A program made the translations under genes and the position numbers. From Pseudomonadota bacterium (GTDB lineage Bacteria; Pseudomonadota; Gammaproteobacteria; Xanthomonadales; Rhodanobacteraceae): a stretch of DNA of 64,000 nucleotides. The stretch spans positions 1 to 64,000 of the forward strand of contig JAEWGO010000008.1 in the NCBI GenBank assembly GCA_023388255.1. The letters run 5' to 3'. Each line of letters starts with the position of its first letter. The stretch's first letter is position 1. Of the stretch, positions 43,707 through 53,630 are shown one piece after another. The notes below the pieces were generated by a model. That model was not told where the DNA came from and did not search any database. It saw only the letters and a program-made list of their open reading frames with translations.

Positions 43707-45499
43707 GCCACCACCACTTCGCGGAACATGCCCGCTTCCATGTGGTAGAGCAGATGGCAGTGATACGCCCAGCGGCCGAGCGCATCCGCGCTGACTCGGT
43801 AGCTGAGCTTCTGCGCCGGTTGCACGACGACCGTGTGCTTGCGCGCCTGGAACGATCCATCCGGCGCCTCCAGTTCGCTCCACATGCCGTGCAGATGAAT
43901 CGGATGCGACATCATCGTGTCGTTGACGAGGGTGATGCGCACGCGCTCGCCGTGTTTCAACACCAGAGGTTCGGCGTCGGAAAACTTGCGGCCGTTGAAC
44001 GACCAGATGTAGCGTTCCATGTGTCCGGTCAGGTGCAGCTCGATGTCGCGCTGCGTGTCCGGCGAGATCGGCGCGGTCAGCGAATGCAGGTCCGCATAGG
44101 TCAGCACGCGGCGGCCGTTGTCGCGCAAGCCCACGCCGGGATCGTCGAGGTTCGTGCGCGGCGTGTCGACGCGCATGTCGACACCGGGACCGGATTCGTC
44201 CGGCGCATGGCGGACCGGGCTAGCGCCCGCCGCCATCGCGCCGTGGTCCATGCCCGCCATCGAACCGTGCTGCATGCCGCCGCTCATCATCATTGCGCCG
44301 CAGCCGCCTTCCATCCCCTTCGTCATCGCGTGGCCGCCACCATGGTCCATCGAGCCCATCATGTCGCCCATCGTCAGCAGCACGCGTGCGTCCGGGGCCG
44401 GCACTTCGGCCGACATGCCTTCACGCGGCGCCAGCGTGCCGCGCGCGTAGCCGCTGCGGTCCATCGACTGCGCGAAGATCGTGTAGGCGCGATCCGCATC
44501 CGGCTCGACGATGACGTCGCAGGTCTCGGCAGTACCGAGGCGGAATTCGTCGACGCTGACCGGCTCCACGTCCTGCCCGTCGTGCGCGACCACGCGCAAC
44601 TTGAGGCCCGGGATGCGCACATCGAAGAAGCTCATCGACGAGCCGTTGATGAAACGCAGGCGCACTTTTTCGCCGCGCGCGAACAGGCCCGTCCAGTTCG
44701 TAGCGGGCGCGCTGCCGTTCATGAGGTAGGTGTAGGCGTACCCGGAAACATCGGCGAGATCGCTCGGATTCATGCGCATCTGGTTCCACATGCGCCGTTC
44801 CGAAAGCGCCTGCCGTACGCCCTGCCCGCTCGCATCGCGCAGGAAATCGAGTGCGGTCGGCTTGGCGAAGTTGTAGTAGTCGCTCTGCTTCTTCAGCATC
44901 GCGTAGATGCGCTCGGGATCCGTGTCGGTCCAGTCCGACAAAAGGACCACGTGCTCGCGGTCCGCCGCGAATCGTTCGCCGCCGCGTGGCTCGACCACGA
45001 TCGGGCCGTACAGTCCGACCTGCTCCTGGAAGCGCGAGTGGCTGTGATACCAGTAGGTGCCGCTCTGGTTCACGGTAAAGCGATACGTGTAGCTCTCGCC
45101 CGGCGCGATGCCCATGAACGAGAGGCCCGGCACGCCATCCATGTCGGACGGCAGCACGATGCCGTGCCAGTGGATCGAGCTGCGCTCGGCGAGCGCATTG
45201 CGCACGCGCAAGGTGACCGTGTCGCCCTGACGCCAGCGCAGAAGCGGCGCCGGCAGTGTGCCGTTGACGACGACCGCCATGCGCGACTGGCCGGTGAAGT
45301 TGACCGGCAACGCGCCGATCTCGAGTTCGAACGAAGTGCCGGACAGCGCGTCGCGGCGCGCGACGCCTTGCGCTAACGCGGGCGAGCGCATCCAGCCGAG
45401 GCTGGCGGCAAAACCGCCGAGTGCGAGTCCCTGCACGAAGCGCCGGCGCGGCAACAGCACCGATGCAGGCGTGCGCTCGGGCATGCGGAAGAAGGTCAT
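43703..45499 (-). CDS. copA: Copper resistance multicopper oxidase CopA
   Basis: This 598-residue periplasmic multicopper oxidase is exported by Tat, as the N-terminal PRRRFVQGLALGG motif (17-29) shows. Copper-site motifs are HWHG, YHSH, HPIHLHG and HCHLLYHMEAGM. Methionine/histidine-rich inserts (MGSMDHGGGHAM, MQHGSMAGMDHGAM) lie in the middle, as in CopA of Pseudomonas and Xanthomonas. It likely oxidises Cu(I) and binds excess copper. ATG 45499 has GGAG upstream; ATG 45484 is also open but shortens the Tat region. Confidence 0.96.
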   Translation of the reverse strand: MTFFRMPERTPASVLLPRRRFVQGLALGGFAASLGWMRSPALAQGVARRDALSGTSFELEIGALPVNFTGQSRMAVVVNGTLPAPLLRWRQGDTVTLRVRNALAERSSIHWHGIVLPSDMDGVPGLSFMGIAPGESYTYRFTVNQSGTYWYHSHSRFQEQVGLYGPIVVEPRGGERFAADREHVVLLSDWTDTDPERIYAMLKKQSDYYNFAKPTALDFLRDASGQGVRQALSERRMWNQMRMNPSDLADVSGYAYTYLMNGSAPATNWTGLFARGEKVRLRFINGSSMSFFDVRIPGLKLRVVAHDGQDVEPVSVDEFRLGTAETCDVIVEPDADRAYTIFAQSMDRSGYARGTLAPREGMSAEVPAPDARVLLTMGDMMGSMDHGGGHAMTKGMEGGCGAMMMSGGMQHGSMAGMDHGAMAAGASPVRHAPDESGPGVDMRVDTPRTNLDDPGVGLRDNGRRVLTYADLHSLTAPISPDTQRDIELHLTGHMERYIWSFNGRKFSDAEPLVLKHGERVRITLVNDTMMSHPIHLHGMWSELEAPDGSFQARKHTVVVQPAQKLSYRVSADALGRWAYHCHLLYHMEAGMFREVVVA

Positions 45500-45601
45500 G
45501 CGATGAATCTCCAGGGTGCGACGATGCGCAGGCGCGCATCGGAAACGAAGCCACACACTAGGATTCGCGCGTGGCGTTCATGTCGGACTGCGGGTGGAGA
45601 A

Positions 45602-46018
45602 TCAGCCTATCGGAGGTCGCAGCATCGGCAACGAAGGCGTCGCATACGGATTCGGGATCGATGCAAGCGGCGGGAAATGACGCGGCACGATCGCCGTCAG
45701 CGGCTCCGAGTCCAGCGGCGAAGTCGCCATGAGCGGTCCGCAAGCGCAGAGCTTGCCGAGGCAGCACGGACAATCCTTGCCATGGCGCGGCGCCTGATCG
45801 TGTCGTGGCGCCGCCGCCGCGTGATGCCCGCAGTGCTCCCCAGCCATAGCGTGAGCCGTGTTGCCGCTTCCATTGGAAACCATCGTCACGACCGGCGACG
45901 CCGCGGCGGCAGCGCCACTGGTAATCATCGCCAAGGCGAGCAGGAACGCAAGCGCGCACGCAACACGCGAGCGCAGGTGGCGGCGAATGCGGTGCAGGCG
46001 GCTGGCGGAGAAGATCAT
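45602..46018 (-). CDS. copL: CopL-like metal-binding protein
   Basis: A 138-residue small exported protein upstream of copA. It has a hydrophobic signal segment (about 18-38) and a Cys/His-rich patch: GEHCGHHAAAAPRHD then KDCPCCLGKLCACG. Xanthomonad CopL proteins have this layout and location and are needed for copper-induced copAB expression. Sequence similarity is low outside the metal-binding patch, so the call rests on position and composition. ATG 46018 is preferred; ATG 46057 is also open. Confidence 0.7.
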   Translation of the reverse strand: MIFSASRLHRIRRHLRSRVACALAFLLALAMITSGAAAAASPVVTMVSNGSGNTAHAMAGEHCGHHAAAAPRHDQAPRHGKDCPCCLGKLCACGPLMATSPLDSEPLTAIVPRHFPPLASIPNPYATPSLPMLRPPIG

Positions 46019-46083
46019 CACCGCCGAGAATGGTACGCACTTGCGCGCCTCGCGCAACCATTGACCGTCGACCAGTGGGCCCC

Positions 46084-46935
46084 ATGAACTACCGCCATGC
46101 GTTCCACGCCGGCAATTTCGCCGACGTGTTCAAACACACGATCCAGATCGGCCTGCTCGAAGCCTTGAAGGCGAAGCCGGCCGCGTTCTGCTACGTCGAC
46201 ACGCATGGTGGCCGCGGTCGCTACGACCTGCGCGGCGATGCCGCCGAGCGCACGCGTGAATCGGTCGATGGCGTGCAACGCCTGCTCGGCTCCAATGCGT
46301 TGCCGGCGCCGCTGGCTGCCTACGTCGACCTCGTACGCGCATTCGACGCATCGCCCGACGGCGCACTTGCCCACTACCCCGGCTCGCCGATGATCGCGAG
46401 CCGGATGATGCGCGAGCAGGATCGGGCGATCGTGTGCGAACTGCAGGAGGATGAGGCCGCGGCCTTGCGGTCGGCGTTGCGCGGTGATACCCGCTTCGCG
46501 ATCCACCAGCGCGACGGCTATGCCGCTCTGAAAGCACTGCTGCCACCCGCGCAGAAGCGCGGCCTGGTGCTGATCGACCCTCCGTTCGAGGCGCAGGGCG
46601 GCGAATTCACGCAAATCCAGTCGGCGCTGGAGGATGCCTTCGCGCGCTGGCCGAACGCAATCTACGCGATCTGGTATCCGATCAAACTGCGCGAGACGAT
46701 CGCGCCGTTCCATCGTTGGCTGGCGGCACAAGAAAAAGTATCCGATGCGCTCGTCGCCGAGCTGCTGCTGCATCCAGACAACTCGATGTTGCGTTTGAAC
46801 GGATGCGGCATGGCCATCGTGAATCCGCCGTGGCAGTTCGACCGGGAAGTCGAAAACTGGCTGCCCGCGTTGCACGAGCTGCTCGCGCAAAGCCGCTACG
46901 GCGAACAACGCGTGACGACGCTCAAACGCAGCTGA
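46084..46935 (+). CDS. rlmJ: 23S rRNA (adenine2030-N6)-methyltransferase RlmJ
   Basis: A 283-residue SAM-dependent methyltransferase. It begins MNYRHAFHAGNFADVFKH, the RlmJ hallmark. The catalytic motif LIDPPFE (DPPF) lies near residue 161, and SAM-binding sequence YVDTHGGRGRYDL near residue 39. It methylates A2030 of 23S rRNA. An in-frame GTG 54 bases upstream is less likely. The start lies 65 bases from the divergent copL start. Confidence 0.95.
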   Translation: MNYRHAFHAGNFADVFKHTIQIGLLEALKAKPAAFCYVDTHGGRGRYDLRGDAAERTRESVDGVQRLLGSNALPAPLAAYVDLVRAFDASPDGALAHYPGSPMIASRMMREQDRAIVCELQEDEAAALRSALRGDTRFAIHQRDGYAALKALLPPAQKRGLVLIDPPFEAQGGEFTQIQSALEDAFARWPNAIYAIWYPIKLRETIAPFHRWLAAQEKVSDALVAELLLHPDNSMLRLNGCGMAIVNPPWQFDREVENWLPALHELLAQSRYGEQRVTTLKRS

Positions 46936-46965
46936 GAGGAAGCATCGCGACGCGCTCCATACAGG

Positions 46966-47003
46966 CTTGTCCGCGCGGACAAGCGACGTGTCCGCTCGGA
47001 CAC
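46966..47003. promoter_or_regulatory. Twin dyads upstream of a sigma-54 promoter
   Basis: Two inverted repeats share the core TGTCCGCnCGGACA: 46966-46983 (CTTGTCCGCGCGGACAAG) and 46988-47003 (GTGTCCGCTCGGACAC). Their centres are 21 bases apart, two helical turns, so bound proteins would face the same side. They lie about 80-100 bases before the sigma-54 -24 box, the usual place for enhancer-binding activator sites. Confidence 0.6.
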
Positions 47004-47076
47004 TTCCATCGACTCCGATCGCATCGCCATGCGTGCACAGGCTCGCTCTTTGGCCACTCCGTTCGTTCCACTCTTC

Positions 47077-47092
47077 TGGCACGCCGCTTGCT
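47077..47092 (+). promoter_or_regulatory. Sigma-54 (-24/-12) promoter of the S41 peptidase
   Basis: TGGCAC (47077-47082), five bases, then TTGCT (47088-47092) match the consensus TGGCACnnnnnTTGCW, with GG and GC 12 bases apart. The gene's ATG is 71 bases further on, with AGGAGA before it. Confidence 0.7.
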
Positions 47093-47162
47093 GGAATGCC
47101 AGCACGGCGCGCGCCACTCGCGCAAACAGGTGCGCGCCAATGGAACCTTCCAGGAGAATTCA

Positions 47163-48455
47163 ATGCTCAATGCTTTTCGCGTGGCCTGCATCGGCCTCGC
47201 ATGGTTCGGAGCGAATGCGGCCATCGGCGACACGCCCGTGCGGTCCAACGTCGACCAAATCGCGCGCGCCATCGAGGACAACTATTTCGACGCCGCGCGG
47301 GGCAGACAGATCGCGACCGACCTGCGCACCGCGGCCACCAGTGGGGCGTTCGACAAGTTGACCGACAACCGCGACCTGGCGACCGCACTGAGCGATCGGT
47401 TGAAACCGCTTGATCGCCATTTCACGATCACGTGGTCGGCGGATGCTGCGCCGCTCCCTCGCATGCGCGAACGCCCGGAGAGTCCGCGGCCGCAGACCGA
47501 TCCGCAGCGACGCTCGAACTACGGCATCCGGCGCGTCGAAGTACAGCCTGGCAACATCGGCTACATCGATCTTCGCTCGTTCGCCGGTTTCGAATTCGGC
47601 AAGTCCGACCAGCCTGGCCGCCAGGCCATGGAAGCCGCATTGCAATTGGTGTCCGCCAGCGATGCGCTGATCATCGACCTGCGCAACAACGGCGGCGGTT
47701 CGCCGGCGATGGTCGGTTATCTGTCCAGCGCGTTCACGCCGAAGGGCGCCGACATCTACAACACCTTTCACTACCGCAACGGCACTGCCAGCGAAGCGCC
47801 GACGGACTGGTATGCGAAACCGCGGCTCGACACGCCGCTATACATACTGGTCAATGCACGTACCGGCTCGGCTGCCGAAGCGTTCGCCTACACGATGAAA
47901 AACGCCAGGCGCGCCACCGTGGTCGGCGAAGCCAGCGCTGGCGCCGCCAATCCTGGCGACTTCGTCGATGCGGGCAACGGATTCCGCGTGTTCGTCTCGA
48001 CCGGTTCGCCGATCAATCCGATCTCGAAGAAGAACTGGGAAGGCGACGGCGTGATCCCCGACGTGACTGTCGCGTCGGCTGCCGCGTTCGATACGGCCAA
48101 GGCACTTGCGCTCGAAAACGTGCTGAAGCAGAACCGCCCGGAATCGGAGAAAACCGACGCCCGCTGGGCACTCGAGGCATTGCGTGCCGAAGCCGCACCG
48201 CCATCGGGCGTCCGCATCGAGGACTACCTCGGTTCGTACGGGGCATTGCAGATCGGCCAGGACAACGGCCAGTTGTTCATGCGGCGCGGACGCCGTCCGC
48301 CGACGATGCTGCTGCCGCTAGGCAACGACACGTTCTCCGCGGCTGCGGAATCCGGCACGCGCGTCGTGTTCGAACGTGGCGGCGATCGCAAGGTGACGGC
48401 CTTCGAGATGAAGTCGTCCGATGGACCCTCCAGCCGCCATCGCCGCGACGAATAG
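47163..48455 (+). CDS. S41-family peptidase (exported)
   Basis: A 430-residue secreted protease-fold protein. The signal peptide (about 1-20) is followed by an N-terminal helical domain (DQIARAIEDNYFDAARG), then an S41 catalytic domain with DLRNNGGGSPAMVGYL and NARTGSAAEAFAYTMKN, where the Ser of TGSAAEA is the likely nucleophile, and VVGEASAGAA. A C-terminal beta domain (VRIEDYLGSYGAL) follows. It resembles the interphotoreceptor-retinoid/tricorn-like branch and lacks an obvious PDZ domain. ATG 47163 has AGGAGA upstream. The sigma-54 promoter and dyads before it suggest regulated expression. Substrate unknown. Confidence 0.9.
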   Translation: MLNAFRVACIGLAWFGANAAIGDTPVRSNVDQIARAIEDNYFDAARGRQIATDLRTAATSGAFDKLTDNRDLATALSDRLKPLDRHFTITWSADAAPLPRMRERPESPRPQTDPQRRSNYGIRRVEVQPGNIGYIDLRSFAGFEFGKSDQPGRQAMEAALQLVSASDALIIDLRNNGGGSPAMVGYLSSAFTPKGADIYNTFHYRNGTASEAPTDWYAKPRLDTPLYILVNARTGSAAEAFAYTMKNARRATVVGEASAGAANPGDFVDAGNGFRVFVSTGSPINPISKKNWEGDGVIPDVTVASAAAFDTAKALALENVLKQNRPESEKTDARWALEALRAEAAPPSGVRIEDYLGSYGALQIGQDNGQLFMRRGRRPPTMLLPLGNDTFSAAAESGTRVVFERGGDRKVTAFEMKSSDGPSSRHRRDE

Positions 48456-48587
48456 GCGCCTGCGCGGGCGATTCCGCAAACGCCGCGGATCGCCCGCATT
48501 CGTGCCGCACTTTGCGCCGCAAGTGCCCGCGGGACGCCACAATCGCGCAGGTATACTCCCGCTTACATCTACCCTGGGGAGTTCTCA

Positions 48588-51500
48588 ATGGATCTGCGTT
48601 CGCCCGCGGCGCGCCTGCGTCATGCCGGCACCATCCTGCTCGTTCTCGTTTCGCTCACCCTGCTCGCCTGCAACCGTCCGCACGAGCAGCTGCCGCAAGT
48701 GCAAGGCAAAACGCCCATTGCCGCCGAAGCCGCCAAGAGGGAAAAACCGCAGGGCTTCGCGCTGGCGTCTGCGCATCCAGAGCAATACCAGGGCCAACTC
48801 GCGATTGCGCTGGAGTTCACCCAGGCACTGGTCGGCACACAGGCGTTCGATACGCTGATCTCGGTCAGCGATGGCAAGGGCGCGGCAGTCCAGGGGAGCT
48901 GGGCACTCGACGACGACGGCAAGACCCTGCGCTTCCCGTACGTGCAGGCGGACCAGAACTACACGTTGCGCATCAAGGGCGAACTCGCCGCGGCGGACGG
49001 CAAGACACTCGGCAGCGAAACCAGCAAGGAGGTCTACACCGGGCCGATGGAACCCGCCGCGGGTTTTGCCTCGCAAGGCAGCGTGCTGCCGGCACGGGAG
49101 ACGCGCGGCCTGCCGGTGGTGTCGGTCAACGTGAAGGAAGTCGATGTCGAATTCCTGCGCGTTCGCGACGGCGAAGTTGCGAACTTCTTCGCCGCCTACC
49201 AGAAGAACGGCAAGCGCAGCGGCTGGGAACTCGATCCGCGCCACGGCTGGTACAACCGCGACGGCAAGCCGGTCGCCGACATCTCCGATTCGGTCTATGC
49301 GAACCGCTTCGTGCTCGCCGGCAAGGAAAACGAGCGCACGCTGAACTATTTGCCGATCCAGAACATCAACGAACTTGCGCAGCCGGGCCTGTACTTCGCG
49401 GTGATGAAGCGCGCCGGCAGTTTCAGCGAGGAGTTCGAAACCAGCTTCTTCTTCGTCAGTGACGTCGGCCTGCACACGCGCGCCTACAAGAAGACGTTGT
49501 TCGTGCATGCCGCCTCGCTGAAGAGCGGCGAGCCGATCAATGGCGTGGAATTGTCCGTGCTCGATGCCAAGGGCGAGTCCGTCGTCGCCGGCAACACCGA
49601 CGCGAGCGGCAACGCACAGCTCGCCTACGAACTCAAGGCCGACCAGGTGCTTGTCGCCAGGAGCGGCAAGGACGTATCCCTGCTGCCGTTCAACCAGCCG
49701 GCGCTGGATTTGTCCGACTTCGCTGTCACCGGCCGCAAGCAGGCCTGGTTCGACGTGTTCGCCTGGTCCGACCGCGACCTCTATCGTCCCGGCGAGACGA
49801 TCCGCCTGTCCGCGCTGCTGCGCGACTACGACGGCAATGCGATCAAGCCGCAGCCGCTGTTCGTGACCTTGAAACAGCCGGACGGCCGCCCGTACGCGGA
49901 AGCGCAACTCGATCCGAAAGACCTCAACTATTTCGAATGGTCGCGCGAGATTCCGGCTGACGCGCCGACCGGGCGCTGGCAGGTCGAGTTTCGCACTGAT
50001 CCGAAATCAAGCGAAGCCACGCAGGGCCTGACGTTCCGCATCGAGGAATTCCTGCCCGAACGCCTGAAGCTCGACCTGACCACCGAACAGGCCGTGCTCA
50101 AGCCCGGCGAACCGCTCAAGCTCGCCGTGCAGGGCGACTACCTCTATGGTGCGCCCGCCGCCGGCAACCGCTTCACCGCGCGCCTGACGCTTGCCCCTGA
50201 CCAGCACCCGGTCGACGCACACAAGGATTTCTTCTTCGGCGACCCGACCATCGAACTGACGAAAGAAGCCAAGGATGTCGTCGACGAGGCGCTCGACGCG
50301 CACGGCAAACTCGAACAGGACATCGAGATCGCCGACGCGGCGAAACCGACCGCGCCGATCGCGGCGATGCTCTCCGGCAGTGTCTACGAAAGCGGCGGCC
50401 GCACTGTCACGCGCACGCTGAAGCGCACGGTGTGGCCGGCCGATGCGCTGGTCGGCGTGCGTCCGCTGTTCGACCTGAAGGGCGGTTCCGACGCGCGCGC
50501 ACGCGCCGGCTTCGAGGTGATCCGCAGCAACGCCGCCGGCGACCTGCTCGCCGGACAGCACCTGAAGCTGACCCTGGTGCGCGAGAACCGCGACTACCGC
50601 TGGGTGTTCGACAACCAGAGCGGTTGGCACTTCGACTACAACCAGCGCTACGAGAACGCCGAGACACGCGAACTCGACGTCGAAGCCGGCAAGGTGCTGA
50701 AGTTCGACGTGCCGGTCGAATGGGGCAACTACCGCATCGAGATCCTCGACCCGGCCACCGGCCTGACCACGCGCCTGCCGTTCTTCGCCGGCTGGAGCTG
50801 GAACGACGACAACCGCGGCAAGGAAGCGCGCCCCGACAAGATCAAGCTCGCGCTCGACAAGCCGAGCTATCGTGCCGGCGACACGCTCAAGGTCACGGTC
50901 ACGCCGCCGCAAGCCGGTCCCGGCCTGCTGATCGTCGAGTCCGACCACCTGCTCTACACGAAGAACATCGACGCCAAGCCCGGAGCGACCTTCGACATTC
51001 CGGTGACCAAGGACTGGGAACGTCACGACGTCTATGTCACCGCGTTGGTGTTCCGCGGTGGCTCGGCGGTCGAAAAGATCACGCCAGCACGTGCAGTCGG
51101 CGAGGCGTTCGTGCCGATCGATCGCAGCGACCGCAAGATCGAGGTGGTGGTCGACGCGCCGAAGCTGATGAAGCCGGAAACGGACCTGCCGGTCACGGTC
51201 AAGGCGCCCGCGCTGGCCGGAAAGAAGGCGTACGTCACGGTGTCCGCGGTCGATGTCGGCATCCTCAACATCACGCGCTTCGCGCGCCCGGACGCAAATG
51301 CATGGTTCTTCGCGCAACGTGCGCTCGGCATCGATGCCTATGACCTCTACGGTCGCGTCATCGAGAGCTTCGACGGCAATACCGCGAAGTTGCGCTATGG
51401 CGGAGACATGGCGCTCGACGCGCTGCCGCAGGCACGCCGGCCGACCGCGAAGGTGCTTACCGTCGACCTCTTCTCCGGCGTCGTCGCGCTCGACGCGAAG

Positions 51501-53525
51501 GGCGAGGCGAAGGTCGCGCTGAAGATGCCGGACTTCAACGGCACCGTACGCGTGGTCGCATTGGTGTTCGGCGAAAGCCAGTACGGCGGCAACGATACCG
51601 AAACCGTCGTGCGCGCGCCGCTGGTCGCCGAAATCTCCACGCCACGCGTGCTCGCGCCAGGTGACAAGAGCGCGATCACGCTCGACCTGCAGAACTTTTC
51701 CGGCGGCGAACGCGAGTTCGTCGTGAAGGTCGCCGCGGACAAGCCGCTGGCGATCACTGGCGGCGAGCGCAGGGTGAAACTTGCGGACAATGCCAAGACC
51801 ACGCTGAACTTTCCGCTCAACGCGCTCGACGGGTACGGCGTCGGCAAGATCAACGTCGTCGCATCGAGTGGGGACATCAAGATCGACCGCCATTTCGAGA
51901 TGGTCGTGCGCGCCGCATGGCCCAGCGTGCTGCGCTCGACGCCGCGCGCACTGGAGAAATTCGATCCGGTAACGCTCGGCACCGACAGCATCGACGGCCT
52001 GCTGGCCGATTCGGTCACCGCGCGCCTGACGATTTCGAGCCTGCCGCCGCTGCCTTTCGCGAGTGCGCTGAAGGATCTGCTCAAATACCCGTACGGCTGC
52101 ATCGAGCAGACCACCAGCAAGGGTTTCGGCGCGCTGCTGCTCGACGACAAGACCGCAGCGAACCTGCACGTCGACGGCCTGTCGCCGGAGCAGCGCAAGG
52201 AGCGCGTCGACGGCGCGATCGGCCGCATCGCCTCGATGCAGATCCCGTCCGGGCATTTCTCGATGTGGGGCGGCGACAGCTATGTCAGCGAGATCATCAC
52301 ACCTTACGTGGTCGAGTTCCTCGAGGACGCGCGCGACGACGGCTTCCTCGTGCCGGACGCGATGCTGCAGAAGGCGCTCAAGCGCCTCAACGACGACCTG
52401 CTTTCGGGCGGCCATCCGTACTACAACTACGAGCACAGCGACCACCTGCGCTTCGCCGACGAGGCCTATTCGGGCTACGTGCTCGCGCGCGTGAACCGCG
52501 CCCCGCTCGGCACCCTGCGCGCGCTGTACGACAACGATCGCGGCAAGTCGATCACCGCGCTGCCGCTGGTGCATCTCGGCGTGGCACTGAAGCTGATGGG
52601 CGATGCGCCGCGCGCGGAGAAGGCGATCGCGGAGGCGTTCGCGAAGAAGGTCGATCGTCCGTGGTATCTCGGCGACTACGGCTCGAACCTGCGCGACACC
52701 GCGCTGATGATCGCGCTGGTGCATCGCTACGGCCTGTCGAAGCCGGAATACGACGGCCGCGTGTTCGACCTCGCGCGTTCGATCACCACCGAGCAACACC
52801 AGCGCTGGACGTACTTCAGCACGCAGGATCGGATCGCGATCGCGCGTCTCGGCAAGACCCTGATCAAGGATGGCGACAAGGTCGTTTCCGGCACCTTGGC
52901 GATCGGCGCGGCATCAAGCGAGATCAGCCCCGACCGGATGTGGAGCCGCGAGTTCGGCGCCAGCGAGATCGCCTCCGGCGTGCGTTTCACGCCACAAGGT
53001 GACCTGCCGTTGTTCGTCAGCACCGACATCGCCGGCGTGCCGAAGAACGCGCCCGCGCCGGATGACCACTACGTCGCGATCCAGCGCCAGTTCTATACGC
53101 TCGACGGCAAGCCGTGGGAGCCCGCGCCGCTGAAGGAAGGCGACAGCTTGATCGTCGGCCTCAAGCTCGATGCACGCGAGGCGATGCCCGACGCTTTGCT
53201 GGTCGACCTGCTGCCGGGCGGCCTCGAAATCGAGAACTTCAACCTGACCGACGCCAAGCAATGGGCCGACGTCGTCGTCGACGGCATCACGATCACCGAC
53301 CGCGCGCAGGCCGCCGAGGTGCGTCACGAAGAGTTCCGCGACGACCGCTACGTCGCCGCGCTGAAGCTCGACAAGGGCCAGACGGCACACGTGTTCTACC
53401 TCGTCCGCGCAGTTTCCCCCGGCACGTTCCAGGTGCCGCCGCCGCTCGTGGAGGACATGTACAAACCGCAAGTGCGCGGCATCGGCAAGAGCCTGCCGGC
53501 GTCGGTAAAGGTGGTCGAGCCGTAG
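48588..53525 (+). CDS. Bacterial alpha-2-macroglobulin lipoprotein (YfhM-like)
   Basis: A 1,645-residue periplasmic lipoprotein that traps attacking proteases. The lipobox LLAC places the lipidated Cys28. MG-like domains follow, with DLYRPGETIRLSALLRD typical of the bait-side region. The thioester motif YGCIEQTT has Cys1171 and Gln1174, and GHFSMWGGDSYVSEI lies in the alpha-alpha toroid just after it. GGGGAG precedes the ATG, and a TATACT -10-like box lies at 48552-48557. It is followed by pbpC, the common pairing in which A2M guards the envelope and PBP1C repairs peptidoglycan. Confidence 0.95.
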   Translation: MDLRSPAARLRHAGTILLVLVSLTLLACNRPHEQLPQVQGKTPIAAEAAKREKPQGFALASAHPEQYQGQLAIALEFTQALVGTQAFDTLISVSDGKGAAVQGSWALDDDGKTLRFPYVQADQNYTLRIKGELAAADGKTLGSETSKEVYTGPMEPAAGFASQGSVLPARETRGLPVVSVNVKEVDVEFLRVRDGEVANFFAAYQKNGKRSGWELDPRHGWYNRDGKPVADISDSVYANRFVLAGKENERTLNYLPIQNINELAQPGLYFAVMKRAGSFSEEFETSFFFVSDVGLHTRAYKKTLFVHAASLKSGEPINGVELSVLDAKGESVVAGNTDASGNAQLAYELKADQVLVARSGKDVSLLPFNQPALDLSDFAVTGRKQAWFDVFAWSDRDLYRPGETIRLSALLRDYDGNAIKPQPLFVTLKQPDGRPYAEAQLDPKDLNYFEWSREIPADAPTGRWQVEFRTDPKSSEATQGLTFRIEEFLPERLKLDLTTEQAVLKPGEPLKLAVQGDYLYGAPAAGNRFTARLTLAPDQHPVDAHKDFFFGDPTIELTKEAKDVVDEALDAHGKLEQDIEIADAAKPTAPIAAMLSGSVYESGGRTVTRTLKRTVWPADALVGVRPLFDLKGGSDARARAGFEVIRSNAAGDLLAGQHLKLTLVRENRDYRWVFDNQSGWHFDYNQRYENAETRELDVEAGKVLKFDVPVEWGNYRIEILDPATGLTTRLPFFAGWSWNDDNRGKEARPDKIKLALDKPSYRAGDTLKVTVTPPQAGPGLLIVESDHLLYTKNIDAKPGATFDIPVTKDWERHDVYVTALVFRGGSAVEKITPARAVGEAFVPIDRSDRKIEVVVDAPKLMKPETDLPVTVKAPALAGKKAYVTVSAVDVGILNITRFARPDANAWFFAQRALGIDAYDLYGRVIESFDGNTAKLRYGGDMALDALPQARRPTAKVLTVDLFSGVVALDAKGEAKVALKMPDFNGTVRVVALVFGESQYGGNDTETVVRAPLVAEISTPRVLAPGDKSAITLDLQNFSGGEREFVVKVAADKPLAITGGERRVKLADNAKTTLNFPLNALDGYGVGKINVVASSGDIKIDRHFEMVVRAAWPSVLRSTPRALEKFDPVTLGTDSIDGLLADSVTARLTISSLPPLPFASALKDLLKYPYGCIEQTTSKGFGALLLDDKTAANLHVDGLSPEQRKERVDGAIGRIASMQIPSGHFSMWGGDSYVSEIITPYVVEFLEDARDDGFLVPDAMLQKALKRLNDDLLSGGHPYYNYEHSDHLRFADEAYSGYVLARVNRAPLGTLRALYDNDRGKSITALPLVHLGVALKLMGDAPRAEKAIAEAFAKKVDRPWYLGDYGSNLRDTALMIALVHRYGLSKPEYDGRVFDLARSITTEQHQRWTYFSTQDRIAIARLGKTLIKDGDKVVSGTLAIGAASSEISPDRMWSREFGASEIASGVRFTPQGDLPLFVSTDIAGVPKNAPAPDDHYVAIQRQFYTLDGKPWEPAPLKEGDSLIVGLKLDAREAMPDALLVDLLPGGLEIENFNLTDAKQWADVVVDGITITDRAQAAEVRHEEFRDDRYVAALKLDKGQTAHVFYLVRAVSPGTFQVPPPLVEDMYKPQVRGIGKSLPASVKVVEP

Positions 53526-53630
53526 GTTCGATCACCTGGTGGAATGCGAAACCCATCCCGCTCAACCTTCCCCTTCCAGGGACGGGCCGAGGGGGATGGT
53601 GTTTTTGCGCAAACATGTCGGATTCGATTC

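Noticed and set aside
46716..47162. An upstream extension of the S41 peptidase frame into rlmJ.
   Set aside because: It would run through the dyads and sigma-54 promoter and overlap rlmJ; the ATG at 47163 has a good ribosome site and starts a signal peptide.
50007..52799. A 930-codon minus-strand open frame within the alpha-2-macroglobulin gene.
   Set aside because: Shadow of the conserved plus-strand gene; no recognisable domain.
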